Source of the DNA: Clostridiaceae bacterium
GTDB taxonomy: Bacteria; Bacillota; Clostridia; Acetivibrionales; Acetivibrionaceae
NCBI GenBank assembly: GCA_012519925.1
Contig: JAAYPF010000076.1
Span: forward strand, 1 to 32,442
DNA length: 32,442 nt
Direction of reading: 5' to 3'
Shown: piece after piece, positions 8,146 to 16,692 of the stretch
Numbering within the stretch: position 1 is the first letter of the stretch
Layout of the letters: every line of letters begins with the position of its first letter
Notes under the pieces: model-generated
What the model was told of the DNA's origin: nothing
Databases searched by the model: none
The model's input: the letters and a program-made list of their open reading frames with translations, nothing else
Translations under genes and position numbers: made by a program

Positions 8146-9234
8146 TCATTGATAATAATGTGTGCTTTGGTTTCCTTGTTCAACTGCAGTTATTCCAATT
8201 GTCGGAGTAGGAAGGTCTACATAAGCTGTTTCCCTCTTTGAAATTGATTCTAAAATATCAAATACCATCTTGACATCCCCATATTCGATATCTGGTGTTA
8301 CGGATATTTCTTCCGTACCATTCAAAGCATTATAAAAATTCAGAAGCTCATTGTAATATCCACGTTCGGGTATATATCCTATCTGCTCCGATTTGCCATC
8401 ATGGTATGAAACATTTATAATACCGCAAGTCTTATCCTCAAGATATATTTCACCTTTTGTTCCGAATATTCTGAGACCCACTGGTGGCTTTTGAGTTTCA
8501 ATTCCCGAGGGATAATACGTGTATTGACCAATAACACCATTTTTAAATAGAATATTAGTGTTTATAGATACATAGGGGTTAAAGTCCTCTTTCTGTGGTT
8601 TGCCAAAAGCTTGTACGCACTCAACCGCTCCGAATATGTGCCTTAGACCAGCTAAATCATGAAGGGCAGCATCTAGAAAAGCTCCTCCGAAGTATTTTGG
8701 GTGCTGTCTCCATTCCTTAGCAGCATAAGTATCCTTGAACATTTCACAGGGAAAACATGCAATATTATTCCTTATAAAATACACAGGCTCTCCGATTTTA
8801 CCACTGTTTATGATATCACGAAGCTTATTATTTTCTTCATTATACCTATAATTTTCTGCAATCATTATTTTTACATTATATTTCTCGGACAGTGATAGAA
8901 ATTTATTCGCATCTGCCATGTTTGAAGCCATAGGTTTTTCGCATATAAAATCAATTCCTGCCTTTGCTACAGCTTCAGAAATAGAATAGTTTAATTCTAT
9001 TGGCACTAAAATATCTACAGCATCAAGATCATTCCTCAATAGCATTTTATTATAATCATCATATACATTACTAAGATCAAGGTTTATCTTTACGGCAAAT
9101 TCCGCCGCATCCTTAAGTGTTCTGTTACATAATGCAACAATTTGGAATTTATCACTAAGTTCCTGTAAAGCTGGATAGTGAAGACGTTCTAGTGCCATAC
9201 CCGTTCCGATTATCCCTAAACGTATTTTTCTCAT
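8146..9234 (-). CDS. Gfo/Idh/MocA-family NAD(P)-dependent oxidoreductase
   Basis: A 362-residue enzyme of the sugar/inositol dehydrogenase superfamily. The N-terminus holds a Rossmann fold with 'GIIGTGMALERLHYPAL' and the middle holds the hallmark 'EKP' (in 'DFICEKPMASN'), whose Lys is catalytic in this family. The C-terminal half is the alpha/beta GFO_IDH_MocA_C domain ('GGAFLDAALHDLAGLRHIFG'; the His is a likely catalytic residue). The substrate cannot be predicted; sugars, inositols and aminosugars are all possible. GAGAGGA precedes the ATG at 9234. It is a lone minus-strand gene between a CheY-like and an HD-GYP gene, with an IS3 remnant at its 3' end, which fits a later insertion. Confidence 0.9.
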   Translation of the reverse strand: MRKIRLGIIGTGMALERLHYPALQELSDKFQIVALCNRTLKDAAEFAVKINLDLSNVYDDYNKMLLRNDLDAVDILVPIELNYSISEAVAKAGIDFICEKPMASNMADANKFLSLSEKYNVKIMIAENYRYNEENNKLRDIINSGKIGEPVYFIRNNIACFPCEMFKDTYAAKEWRQHPKYFGGAFLDAALHDLAGLRHIFGAVECVQAFGKPQKEDFNPYVSINTNILFKNGVIGQYTYYPSGIETQKPPVGLRIFGTKGEIYLEDKTCGIINVSYHDGKSEQIGYIPERGYYNELLNFYNALNGTEEISVTPDIEYGDVKMVFDILESISKRETAYVDLPTPTIGITAVEQGNQSTHYYQ

Positions 9235-9483
9235 GTATATCCTCTCTAATTGTATTTGTTTGTTTTCCTAATTTATTGTTTTGCCTCTTTAAAGTGGTGC
9301 TAAGAGGGAAAACGAAGATCGGTAATTTTCTAAAGTTTGTTGTAGTATTCCTCGTTAAAGTAGTATTATTACAAGTTATTTTTTGGGAATGATATAAATT
9401 TAGTGCCCTAAAATAAGAATTGTATAATAAAAAGATAGACTAAAGACTATATAAATTGCACTCTGGTTGAGTAAAAAAAATAT

Positions 9484-9510
9484 TACATAATTCCTAAGAT
9501 ATGCCGATAT
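9484..9510 (+). promoter_or_regulatory. Candidate sigma-D (sigma-28) motility promoter
   Basis: TACA at 9484-9487, a 15-base spacer, then GCCGATAT at 9503-9510. The Gram-positive SigD consensus is TAAA-N15-GCCGATAT, so this has one mismatch and a perfect -10. It lies about 60 bases before the HD-GYP start codon, in the correct orientation. Confidence 0.7.
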
Positions 9511-9572
9511 AAAAAGAGATGGTAATTTTCTGTTTTGCGAGCAAGTTTATGACTTGCAAGGGAGGTTCTACC

Positions 9573-11075
9573 GTGAGAAAAAAGAATTTAGGACAGCAAT
9601 CCGAACATAGAGTATTGGTAGTTGATGATGACAATGGTATCATAGATTCTTTATCGGTGATTGTTAGACGATTGGGATACCATTTTGAGGGTACAAATAA
9701 TCCGTTAGAAGCTATAGAAAAAGTTAAGAACGAAAGCTATAGTCTCCTTGTGTTAGACTTCTTAATGGATCCTATACAAGGCGATGAGGTTGTAAAAAGA
9801 ATAAGGGAATTTGATACTGACCTTTACATTTTGCTTCTGACAGGCTATAAAGATACTGTACCACCTCTTGAAACCATTAAATCTTTAGATATTCAAGCTT
9901 ACTGTGAAAAGAGCGATAATTTTGATCAACTTGTACTACTTATTGAGTCGGCTATAAAATCAGTTTCACAAAAAAAGACGATAAAAACTTTTAAAGATGG
10001 GTTAAAAGGAATACTTGATTCTGTCCCGAAAATATATCAATTGCAATCTATTAGGAAGATAATTGAAGAAATATTGATGGAAATTTTGGAGTTTGCACAT
10101 AGTAAGAATGCTTTTATACTTATAGACGATTTTATTGGTTTATCGGATAATGGAAAAAGCTTTTTTAAAGGCGTGGGAAAATTCGATGAAAGCATTGAAA
10201 AGATAATGGAAATGCTTGATTATCAGGCTATGGAATTAATAGGGTATGCAAAAAACAAGGGGTATCCAGTAAAAACGAAGAAAGGAATTATTCTGCCGCT
10301 AAACAGTAATAGCGGACTTGTAAAGACTGAAGGTGTGATATATCTCGAATCGAATGTGTATGAAGATGGAATTGAGCTTCTTAAAATCTTTTCTGCACAA
10401 GCTGCTACTGCTATTAATAATGTTTTTCTTCATTCTATGGTAGATGCTAAGAGTAACGAGTTAGATAGAACATATAATGAATTGAAACAGAGATATATGG
10501 ATGCAGTACAAGCATTACGCTTAGCTGTTGATGCTAAGGATGAATATACAAGAGGTCATTCCGATAGAGTAGCCCTTTATGCCGCAAAAATTGGGCAAGC
10601 CTTCAGCTTACCTTCAGAAGACATAGATAAGCTAAAGGCTGGTGGTATATTCCACGATATTGGTAAAATCGGTACTGCCGATGATATCTTGTTAAAAACC
10701 GATAAGCTAAATGATAAGGAGTATAACGAGATAAAGAAACATCCTATAAAGGGTGCAAATATACTATCGGTTGTATCAATGTTCAAAGAAATTGTACCCT
10801 TGGTCTTGTATCATCATGAAAGAATAGACGGAAAGGGCTATCCCTATGGAATTAGAGGTGAGGAAATCCCATTTTTGGCAAAAATCATTTCGGTAGCTGA
10901 TGCCTTTGATGCTATGACTTCTGATAGAAAGTACAGATCTAAGCTTCATTTGGACGAGGCTAAAAGACAGCTTGTGTTAAATTCAGGAACACAATTTGCT
11001 CCTCAAATAGTTGATAAGTTTTTGAGGATTTTAGATAACTTTGAACCATTACATAACGAAATCGAAAAGCTGTAG
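9573..11075 (+). CDS. Response regulator with HD-GYP domain (probable c-di-GMP phosphodiesterase)
   Basis: From GTG 9573, which follows GGGAGG and a 7-base spacer, the protein is 500 residues; a longer in-frame start at 9519 has no ribosome site. Domains: receiver 12-130 with acidic cluster D18-D20, phospho-acceptor D62 and Lys113; a GAF-like middle region about 150-290; a short coiled coil; and an HD-GYP domain 310-490. The HD-GYP metal ligands and signature are present: H361-D362 in 'HDIGKIG', H390, 'YHHE' (414-415) and 'GKGYP' (420-424). It would hydrolyse cyclic di-GMP on phosphorylation. The sigma-D-like promoter just upstream ties it to motility. It ends in a terminator, so it is monocistronic. 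Confidence 0.92.
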   Translation: MRKKNLGQQSEHRVLVVDDDNGIIDSLSVIVRRLGYHFEGTNNPLEAIEKVKNESYSLLVLDFLMDPIQGDEVVKRIREFDTDLYILLLTGYKDTVPPLETIKSLDIQAYCEKSDNFDQLVLLIESAIKSVSQKKTIKTFKDGLKGILDSVPKIYQLQSIRKIIEEILMEILEFAHSKNAFILIDDFIGLSDNGKSFFKGVGKFDESIEKIMEMLDYQAMELIGYAKNKGYPVKTKKGIILPLNSNSGLVKTEGVIYLESNVYEDGIELLKIFSAQAATAINNVFLHSMVDAKSNELDRTYNELKQRYMDAVQALRLAVDAKDEYTRGHSDRVALYAAKIGQAFSLPSEDIDKLKAGGIFHDIGKIGTADDILLKTDKLNDKEYNEIKKHPIKGANILSVVSMFKEIVPLVLYHHERIDGKGYPYGIRGEEIPFLAKIISVADAFDAMTSDRKYRSKLHLDEAKRQLVLNSGTQFAPQIVDKFLRILDNFEPLHNEIEKL

Positions 11076-11218
11076 AAATTCAATGTACTATTTATATGAT
11101 GACAAAATATGGCGAAAAGGCCATTTCAAAAACAAGCCCTATATTTTGTAATGGATATTTTACACTAATTTTAGATATTGTAATATATAATATATAAAGC
11201 AAAATGTAGAGAAAAAAT

Positions 11219-11250
11219 AAAGCGAAGGGACAAGCCCTAAGCTTTTTTTT
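11219..11250 (+). terminator. Terminator after the HD-GYP gene
   Basis: AAAGC, internal loop GAA/TAA, GGG, a 5-base loop, CCC, GCTTT and a run of T. It lies about 150 bases past the stop codon at 11075. A 9-base segment ACAAGCCCT occurs both here (11229 on) and about 100 bases earlier (11131 on). Confidence 0.65.
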
Positions 11251-11288
11251 AATGTGTTTATTAAAATATAAAAAATCGTCAAAAAGTA

Positions 11289-11317
11289 TTGAATAAATAT
11301 TTTACATATGTTAATAT
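11289..11317 (+). promoter_or_regulatory. Sigma-A promoter for the ACT-hom-aspartate kinase operon
   Basis: TTGAAT at 11289-11294 and TAATAT at 11312-11317 with a 17-base spacer, 50 bases before the ACT-gene start. A perfect palindrome CACATATGTG follows at 11331-11340, and ACATATG also occurs in the spacer, which makes a repressor site plausible. Confidence 0.6.
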
Positions 11318-11366
11318 TACACCATAGAAACACATATGTGCATGGGAGAAAGACAGGGAGGGGAAT

Positions 11367-11810
11367 ATGAAAAATACCTCAAAATATTACTTGGTTAATA
11401 CCTCAGTACTTCCGGAGGTTTTTGTTAAAGTTGTTGAAGTCAAAAAAATACTCTCTAGTGGCACAATAAAGAATATTAATGATGCTGTAAAAAAAGTAGG
11501 CATCAGTCGAAGTGCGTTTTATAAATATAGGGATTATGTGTTCCCGTTTTATGAGACGTCTAGAGGAAGAGTTATGACGCTGTTTTTTGTAGTGGAAGAT
11601 TATTCCGGCATACTGTCAAGTATCATAAATCGAATTTCCAGTGCAAAAGCTAACATTCTGACCATTAATCAGAATATTCCTATAAACGGCTTAGCGGATG
11701 TGACAATTTCGATAGAAACTGACAGTATGACAAGTGATATAAGTGTGTTGATGGACGAAATCGGCAAGATTGAAGGTGTCAGAAGACAAGAGATTCTTGC
11801 AAGAGAATAG
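11367..11810 (+). CDS. ACT-domain protein (PheB/UPF0735 type)
   Basis: A 147-residue protein. Residues about 30-60 ('INDAVKKVGISRSAFYKYRDYV') look like a helix-turn-helix and residues about 68-145 form an ACT domain ('VMTLFFVVEDYSGILSSIINRISSAKANILTINQNIPING'). ACT domains bind amino acids; this family often precedes hom or pheA in Firmicutes and may act as an amino-acid-sensing regulator, though its role has not been settled. GGGAGGGG precedes ATG 11367. The stop is 13 bases before the hom start, so it is co-transcribed with the threonine genes. Confidence 0.88.
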   Translation: MKNTSKYYLVNTSVLPEVFVKVVEVKKILSSGTIKNINDAVKKVGISRSAFYKYRDYVFPFYETSRGRVMTLFFVVEDYSGILSSIINRISSAKANILTINQNIPINGLADVTISIETDSMTSDISVLMDEIGKIEGVRRQEILARE

Positions 11811-11823
11811 AGGAGGTTTTTTT

Positions 11824-13071
11824 ATGATTAATGTAGCAGTTCTTGGATATGGTGTTGTGGGTTCTGGTGTAGTTGAGATTATCAAGAAAAACAGTACTAG
11901 TATTTCACAAAAGGCGGGTAATGAAATTAAAGTTAAGAAGGTACTGGATATTAGAGATTTTGATGATACTTGTCCCGATAAAGAACTTCTTACAAAAGAC
12001 CCGCAAGATATATTCGATGATGAATCGATAAATATTGTTATAGAAACCATTGGCGGAGCAAAGATTGCCTATGAATATACCAAAAGGGCTTTAGAAAGTG
12101 GTAAGCATGTTGTAACATCTAACAAAGAACTAGTCGCAACCCATGGTCCTGAATTATTAAAGCTAGCTAAGAAAAATAACATAAACTATCTTTTCGAAGC
12201 TAGTGTGGGGGGAGGCATTCCAATAATCAGACCCCTTAACCGTTGTCTGGCTGCAAATGAAATATATAGCATTGTAGGGATTTTAAACGGCACTACAAAC
12301 TATATATTAACTCAAATGAAAAGGGACGGAAAAGACTTTGATGTGGCACTTAAAGAGGCACAGAAAAATGGATATGCCGAAGCAGACCCTACTGCTGATA
12401 TTGAGGGACATGATTCCTGTAGGAAAATTGCTATACTCTCTTCCATTGCCTACAATGAGTTTGTAGATTATAGTAATATTCACACTGAGGGTATATCAAA
12501 GCTCACTCTTACAGATATTGAATATGCAGAAAGTTTAAATTCTGCAATTAAGCTTATTGCAATGAGTGAGAAAATAGGGGATAAGATTGTTGCAAGAGTT
12601 AGCCCTGCCCTAGTTGATAAAGACAATCCACTGTTCAATGTGGAGGATGTATTTAATGCTATTGTAGTAAATGGTGATGCAATTGGAGAAGCTATGTTTT
12701 ACGGTCGTGGTGCTGGTAAACTACCTACTGCAAGTGCAGTTGTTGCTGATGTTATTGATATAGTCAAACATTGGGGAAGCTGCGGAGGGTATGATTGGAG
12801 TGTTGATGAGAATTCCAATATTATAGATATAATGGATACAAATACAAAGTATCTTGTTAGGTTAAAGGCGGAGAATCAAAGTGAGGCTAATGAACTTGTT
12901 AACTCTGTTTATGACAATGTACAATGGTTAAAGCCTTTAAATATCAAGGATAAAGACGAGATGGCTTTTGTTACAGGAAATATCTCAGAGAAAGAGCATA
13001 AAGAAAAGTTCGAACAGATAATAAACTCTAAGTCTGTCAAGGAATTAGTGAACACCATTAGGATATTGTAA
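11824..13071 (+). CDS. hom: Homoserine dehydrogenase
   Basis: Reduces L-aspartate-4-semialdehyde to L-homoserine with NAD(P)H, the branch to threonine and methionine. I chose ATG 11824, which follows AGGAGG and a T run; an in-frame TTG 54 bases earlier overlaps the previous gene. The 415-residue protein begins with the nucleotide-binding 'VAVLGYGVVGSG'. It has 'TSNKELVATHG' and 'GTTNYILTQM', and the family signature region 'GYAEADPTADIEGHDSCRKI'. The last 80 residues form a probable ACT-type regulatory domain, so feedback by threonine is likely. It lies between the ACT gene and aspartate kinase. Confidence 0.96.
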   Translation: MINVAVLGYGVVGSGVVEIIKKNSTSISQKAGNEIKVKKVLDIRDFDDTCPDKELLTKDPQDIFDDESINIVIETIGGAKIAYEYTKRALESGKHVVTSNKELVATHGPELLKLAKKNNINYLFEASVGGGIPIIRPLNRCLAANEIYSIVGILNGTTNYILTQMKRDGKDFDVALKEAQKNGYAEADPTADIEGHDSCRKIAILSSIAYNEFVDYSNIHTEGISKLTLTDIEYAESLNSAIKLIAMSEKIGDKIVARVSPALVDKDNPLFNVEDVFNAIVVNGDAIGEAMFYGRGAGKLPTASAVVADVIDIVKHWGSCGGYDWSVDENSNIIDIMDTNTKYLVRLKAENQSEANELVNSVYDNVQWLKPLNIKDKDEMAFVTGNISEKEHKEKFEQIINSKSVKELVNTIRIL

Positions 13072-13113
13072 GAATAAAATAAAATATATTTACCATGATG
13101 TGGAGGTTAAAGG

Positions 13114-14466
13114 ATGAAAGTTGCAAAATTTGGTGGAACATCTCTTGCGAATGCAGAGCAGATTAAAAAGGTATGTGATATAGTCGTTTCAGACCCTGAC
13201 AGACGTTTAGTGGTTGTGTCGGCACCCGGAAAACGTTTTAAGGATGATATAAAGGTAACAGATCTATTGATAATGCTTGCAGAAAAATGTATTAAAGAAG
13301 GTGATGCAGAAGCAGAGCTTAATGCTGTTATTGATAGATATGCAGAAATTGCAAAAGACCTTAATTTGTCCGATGAAATTGTAAAGGTTATTTCGGAGGA
13401 CTTAAAAAAACGTGTGAGTTTAGATAAAAGTAACAAGGATATGTTTATGGATACTCTTAAGGCTGCTGGTGAAGATAATAGTGCAAAAGTAGTAGCTGCA
13501 TATCTTAAGAGTAAGGGTATTGATGCACAATACATAAATCCTAAAGATGCAGGCCTGTTACTTAGTGATGAATTTGGAAATGCAAGAGTGCTTCCCGAAT
13601 CCTATGCTAATTTAGAGAAGCTCAGAGACAGAACAGGAATAATGATATTCCCAGGTTTCTTCGGCTATTCTAAAAAGGGTGATGTTGTAACTTTTCCCCG
13701 TGGTGGTTCGGATATTACTGGTTCAATATTGGCAGCTGCCGTAAAAGCCGATTTATATGAAAATTTTACAGATGTTGATTCGGTGTTTGCTGCAAATCCT
13801 AATATTGTTGATAATCCAAAGCCTATACCTGTTTTCACATATAAAGAAATGAGAGAACTGTCATATTCAGGCTTTTCAGTGCTGCATGCGGAGACTATGG
13901 AGCCTTTATATAGAAGAGGCATTCCCGTTTGCATAAAGAATACAAACAACCCTAAAGCACCTGGGACACTAATTGCTCCAAATCGTGAGATAAAGGATAA
14001 CCTTGTTGTTGGAATAGCAAGTGGTGCAGGCTTTTGTACAATTTATGTCAGCAAGTATATGATGAACAGGGAAGTAGGCTTCGGTAGGAAATTGTTAGGT
14101 ATTTTAGAGCAGGAAGGTTTATCCTACGAACATACACCTTCAGGAATTGATAATATATCTATTGTTGTAGAAGAGAATCAATTGAATAAAGTCAATGAAG
14201 AGCATTTAATCAACCGTATCAAAGATGAGTTAAACGTTGATCACATTGCTATTGAGAGGGGTTCAGCTTTAGTTATGGTTGTTGGTGAGGGAATGCTCCG
14301 AACTGTCGGCATTGCATATAGAGCGACAAATGCACTTGCAAAAGCAGGAGTTAATATAGAGATGATTAATCAAGGCTCTTCCGAAGTTAGTTTAATGTTT
14401 GGTATAAAAGCAGTTGACAAGGAAAAAGCTGTTAGGGCATTATATGATGAGTTTTTTAAGGAATAG
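13114..14466 (+). CDS. Aspartate kinase (monofunctional)
   Basis: Phosphorylates L-aspartate, the first step towards threonine, methionine, lysine and diaminopimelate. The 450 residues start with the hallmark 'KVAKFGGTSLA' and carry 'FPRGGSDITGS' with the substrate-binding Arg-Gly-Gly-Ser-Asp, then 'FTDVDSVFAANP'. Two ACT modules follow at about 305-450 ('TIYVSKYMMNREVGFGRKLL' and 'MLRTVGIAYRATNALAKAGV'), which make it subject to amino-acid feedback. Length matches the single-function clostridial type; it is not fused to homoserine dehydrogenase. It follows hom by 42 bases with GGAGG before the ATG. Whether the genome has other isoforms (lysC, dapG) cannot be seen, so I give no symbol. Confidence 0.95.
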   Translation: MKVAKFGGTSLANAEQIKKVCDIVVSDPDRRLVVVSAPGKRFKDDIKVTDLLIMLAEKCIKEGDAEAELNAVIDRYAEIAKDLNLSDEIVKVISEDLKKRVSLDKSNKDMFMDTLKAAGEDNSAKVVAAYLKSKGIDAQYINPKDAGLLLSDEFGNARVLPESYANLEKLRDRTGIMIFPGFFGYSKKGDVVTFPRGGSDITGSILAAAVKADLYENFTDVDSVFAANPNIVDNPKPIPVFTYKEMRELSYSGFSVLHAETMEPLYRRGIPVCIKNTNNPKAPGTLIAPNREIKDNLVVGIASGAGFCTIYVSKYMMNREVGFGRKLLGILEQEGLSYEHTPSGIDNISIVVEENQLNKVNEEHLINRIKDELNVDHIAIERGSALVMVVGEGMLRTVGIAYRATNALAKAGVNIEMINQGSSEVSLMFGIKAVDKEKAVRALYDEFFKE

Positions 14467-14941
14467 GAATTGACATAAACCGAAAGATAAAATTTTATAT
14501 AAAAGCTATAACACTAGAACAACGGGTATGACATTCATATAGGTAATAAAAGTTATTGAACAATGCAATAATTATATGCCTATACGTAAAAAGTAGTGTT
14601 TCTGAACTGTAAAGTAAAGAAGTACTACTTTTTATATTGTTGTTTGATACTAAAAGAATAAAACCTTTTCTTGCAGAAACCATTGAAAATATATATAATG
14701 AACTTATGGGGAAAGTGATATAATTAGTAACATTAGCGTATAAATAAATAAGCTTGATGATTTTTTTGCTGAAAAAGCTCTGCAATATGTGTATTTTGGA
14801 CTTATAGCACTTTACATAAGGAAATGCACCTGATATTTTATGACATCCTCTGCGTATTTGACTCCATCGAAATTCAAAGGATACATTTTAAATAAAATTG
14901 ATTTAAAATAATTGTATAAGAATAGAAGGGAGACATTTTAA
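14467..14941 (+). other. 475-base gap between aspartate kinase and cbiB
   Basis: It contains a terminator-like hairpin (14588-14633) and otherwise nothing I can name. A 25-codon open stretch near 14750-14826 has no ribosome site and no recognisable product. I looked for a cobalamin riboswitch (B12 box, conserved core) before the cobalamin genes and did not see one. Confidence 0.6.
14588..14633. terminator. Bidirectional-looking hairpin after aspartate kinase
   Basis: AAAAAGTAGT at 14588-14597 pairs perfectly with ACTACTTTTT at 14624-14633, loop 26 bases, ending in a T run. It would end the threonine operon. The long loop makes it a modest terminator. Confidence 0.5.
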
Positions 14942-15994
14942 ATGAGCCTATACCCGCTGATGGATGTTTTTATTGCCTTTGTTCTTGAAGTGATTATAGG
15001 ATATCCGAAATGGATACCACATCCGCTAAAGTTTATTAAATGGTTAACAAAAATAATTGAAGTTGGTTATAGGAAAATTGCGGACTTGCTTTATAACAGA
15101 AAAATTAAAGCATTAGGTGAGGACTATGTTCATAGTGCTATAAGGAGCGATAGAAATAAGAAGATTTCTGGCATGTATATTACAATCATTATCATTACAT
15201 TAGTTACAATAGCTGTGTTTCTCATAGTTGCAGCGGCTTATTTGATTAATCCTATAGCATACCATGTCATCAGCATATATTTCATTTACTCGGCTTTTTC
15301 AATAAAGTCTGTTTCAATTGAAGGTGTTGAAGTAATTGATGCTCTAAAGGATAGGGATGTTTTTAAGGCAGGTAATATCCTTTCTGATATTGTAGGAAGA
15401 AAAATAAAGCATTTAGATGAGCAGGATATTATAAGAGGCACTATTGAGACCACTGCAGAAAAGACCTCGGAAAATGTTGTTGCACCTATTTTTTATGCGT
15501 TTATAGGTTCTTTATTTGGATTGGGTGCACCTGTTGTTTATCTGTATAGGACAATCAACATACTTAAGTCGGTTAAAGGAAATAAGGTTAAAAGGCATAA
15601 AGGTTTTGGATTCGCTGCCGTTAAAATGAATGACTTAGCAAATTATATTCCGGCAAGGATAACTGGGATATTAATTGTGATAGCTTCTATATTTTTACGT
15701 AAAGATTATAAGATGGCTTTTACCATAATGAAAAGAGATAAAAGAAAGCACCATAATCCTAATTCAGGCTATCCCGAAGCAGCTATAGCTGGTGCACTCG
15801 GTATACAATTAGGAAGTGCAGGGTTATATTTTGGAGATATTGTAGATAAGCCTGTTATAGGTGATAATAAGAGAAGTTCAGAGATAAGAGATATTTCTGA
15901 TACCATAAGCTTTATGTATGCGGCGGGAGTTTTGGGAATGGTTTTATTTGGCATCATATATTCTCTGTTTTTTATCCTCTGGCATTTTATTTAG
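14942..15994 (+). CDS. cbiB: Adenosylcobinamide-phosphate synthase CbiB/CobD
   Basis: Integral membrane enzyme that joins aminopropanol (or its phosphate) to adenosylcobyric acid, giving adenosylcobinamide (phosphate). The 350 residues have the family start ('LMDVFIAFVLEVIIGYPKWIPHPLKFI'), several membrane segments, and the typical 'ETTAEKTSENVVAPIFYAFIGSLFG' and 'NPNSGYPEAAIAGALGIQLGS' motifs. GGGAGA precedes the ATG. It heads a run with cobU, cobS and cobC that builds the nucleotide loop of cobalamin. CobD decarboxylase and the corrin-ring genes are not here. Symbols differ between naming schemes (cbiB, or cobD in some genomes). Confidence 0.94.
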   Translation: MSLYPLMDVFIAFVLEVIIGYPKWIPHPLKFIKWLTKIIEVGYRKIADLLYNRKIKALGEDYVHSAIRSDRNKKISGMYITIIIITLVTIAVFLIVAAAYLINPIAYHVISIYFIYSAFSIKSVSIEGVEVIDALKDRDVFKAGNILSDIVGRKIKHLDEQDIIRGTIETTAEKTSENVVAPIFYAFIGSLFGLGAPVVYLYRTINILKSVKGNKVKRHKGFGFAAVKMNDLANYIPARITGILIVIASIFLRKDYKMAFTIMKRDKRKHHNPNSGYPEAAIAGALGIQLGSAGLYFGDIVDKPVIGDNKRSSEIRDISDTISFMYAAGVLGMVLFGIIYSLFFILWHFI

Positions 15995-16035
15995 AGCTTA
16001 TAATTGATTTTTATAGTTTAGGAGTATTATTTCTT

Positions 16036-16593
16036 ATGGGACGTTTAGTTGTTGTGACAGGAGGTGCACGAAGCGGCAAAAGCTCCTTTGCCGAAAAGCT
16101 GGCTAAAGACTGCAATTGTGATGTGGTCTATATAGCTACTTCAATACCTTTTGATGATGAAATGAGAGCACGGATAAAAAAGCATGTAGACCAAAGACCT
16201 AGTTATTGGAAAACTATTGAGGTCTATAAGGATATGGATAAGCATTTAGCCAATGAAAAGAGTGAACATGTTGCATTTTTGCTCGATTGTATTACAATAA
16301 TGATAACAAATTTAATGCTAGATACTCCTCTCGATTGGGATAAAGCTTCCAATGAGGAGATTGACGGTGTTGAAGCCGGAATAAAGATGGAGATGGAGAA
16401 ACTTTTAAAAGCTATAAAGGACAAGGGCACGACCTTTATTTTGGTTACAAATGAAATAGGTATGGGCATTGTGCCTGAAAATAGACTCTCTAGAATATTT
16501 AGAGATATTGCAGGAAGAATTAATCAAATGCTTGCTAAAGCAGCAGACGAAGTATATTTATGTGTTTCAGGAATACCTGTAAAAATCAAGTAG
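16036..16593 (+). CDS. cobU: Adenosylcobinamide kinase / cobinamide-phosphate guanylyltransferase
   Basis: Phosphorylates adenosylcobinamide and then transfers GMP to give adenosyl-GDP-cobinamide. The 185 residues carry the Walker A loop GGARSGKS (9-16) and the guanylylation region, where H50 sits in the 'HVDQRPSYWKTIE' segment, which matches the His of Salmonella CobU. 'LLDCITIMITNL' and the terminal 'EIGMGIVPENRLSRIFRDIAGRIN' segment are family typical. It follows cbiB by 41 bases with a plain AGGAG ribosome site. Product chemistry is well established for the family. Confidence 0.96.
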   Translation: MGRLVVVTGGARSGKSSFAEKLAKDCNCDVVYIATSIPFDDEMRARIKKHVDQRPSYWKTIEVYKDMDKHLANEKSEHVAFLLDCITIMITNLMLDTPLDWDKASNEEIDGVEAGIKMEMEKLLKAIKDKGTTFILVTNEIGMGIVPENRLSRIFRDIAGRINQMLAKAADEVYLCVSGIPVKIK

Positions 16594-16692
16594 AGTATAG
16601 ATGGACAAAGATGAATTTTAAGTTGTTTATTAAAGTATGTAAGACTAGTTGTTTTTAGAATCATCTAATGTAAAAAACACGGGAGATAAAAA

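Noticed and set aside
9519-9572. Longer N-terminus for the HD-GYP protein
   Set aside because: The alternative start has no ribosome site, and it lies at or just after the expected sigma-D start point; GTG 9573 has GGGAGG in front.
14467-14941. Possible cobalamin riboswitch before cbiB
   Set aside because: I looked for the conserved B12-box and core and found no match; the spacer is AT-rich with one terminator-like hairpin.
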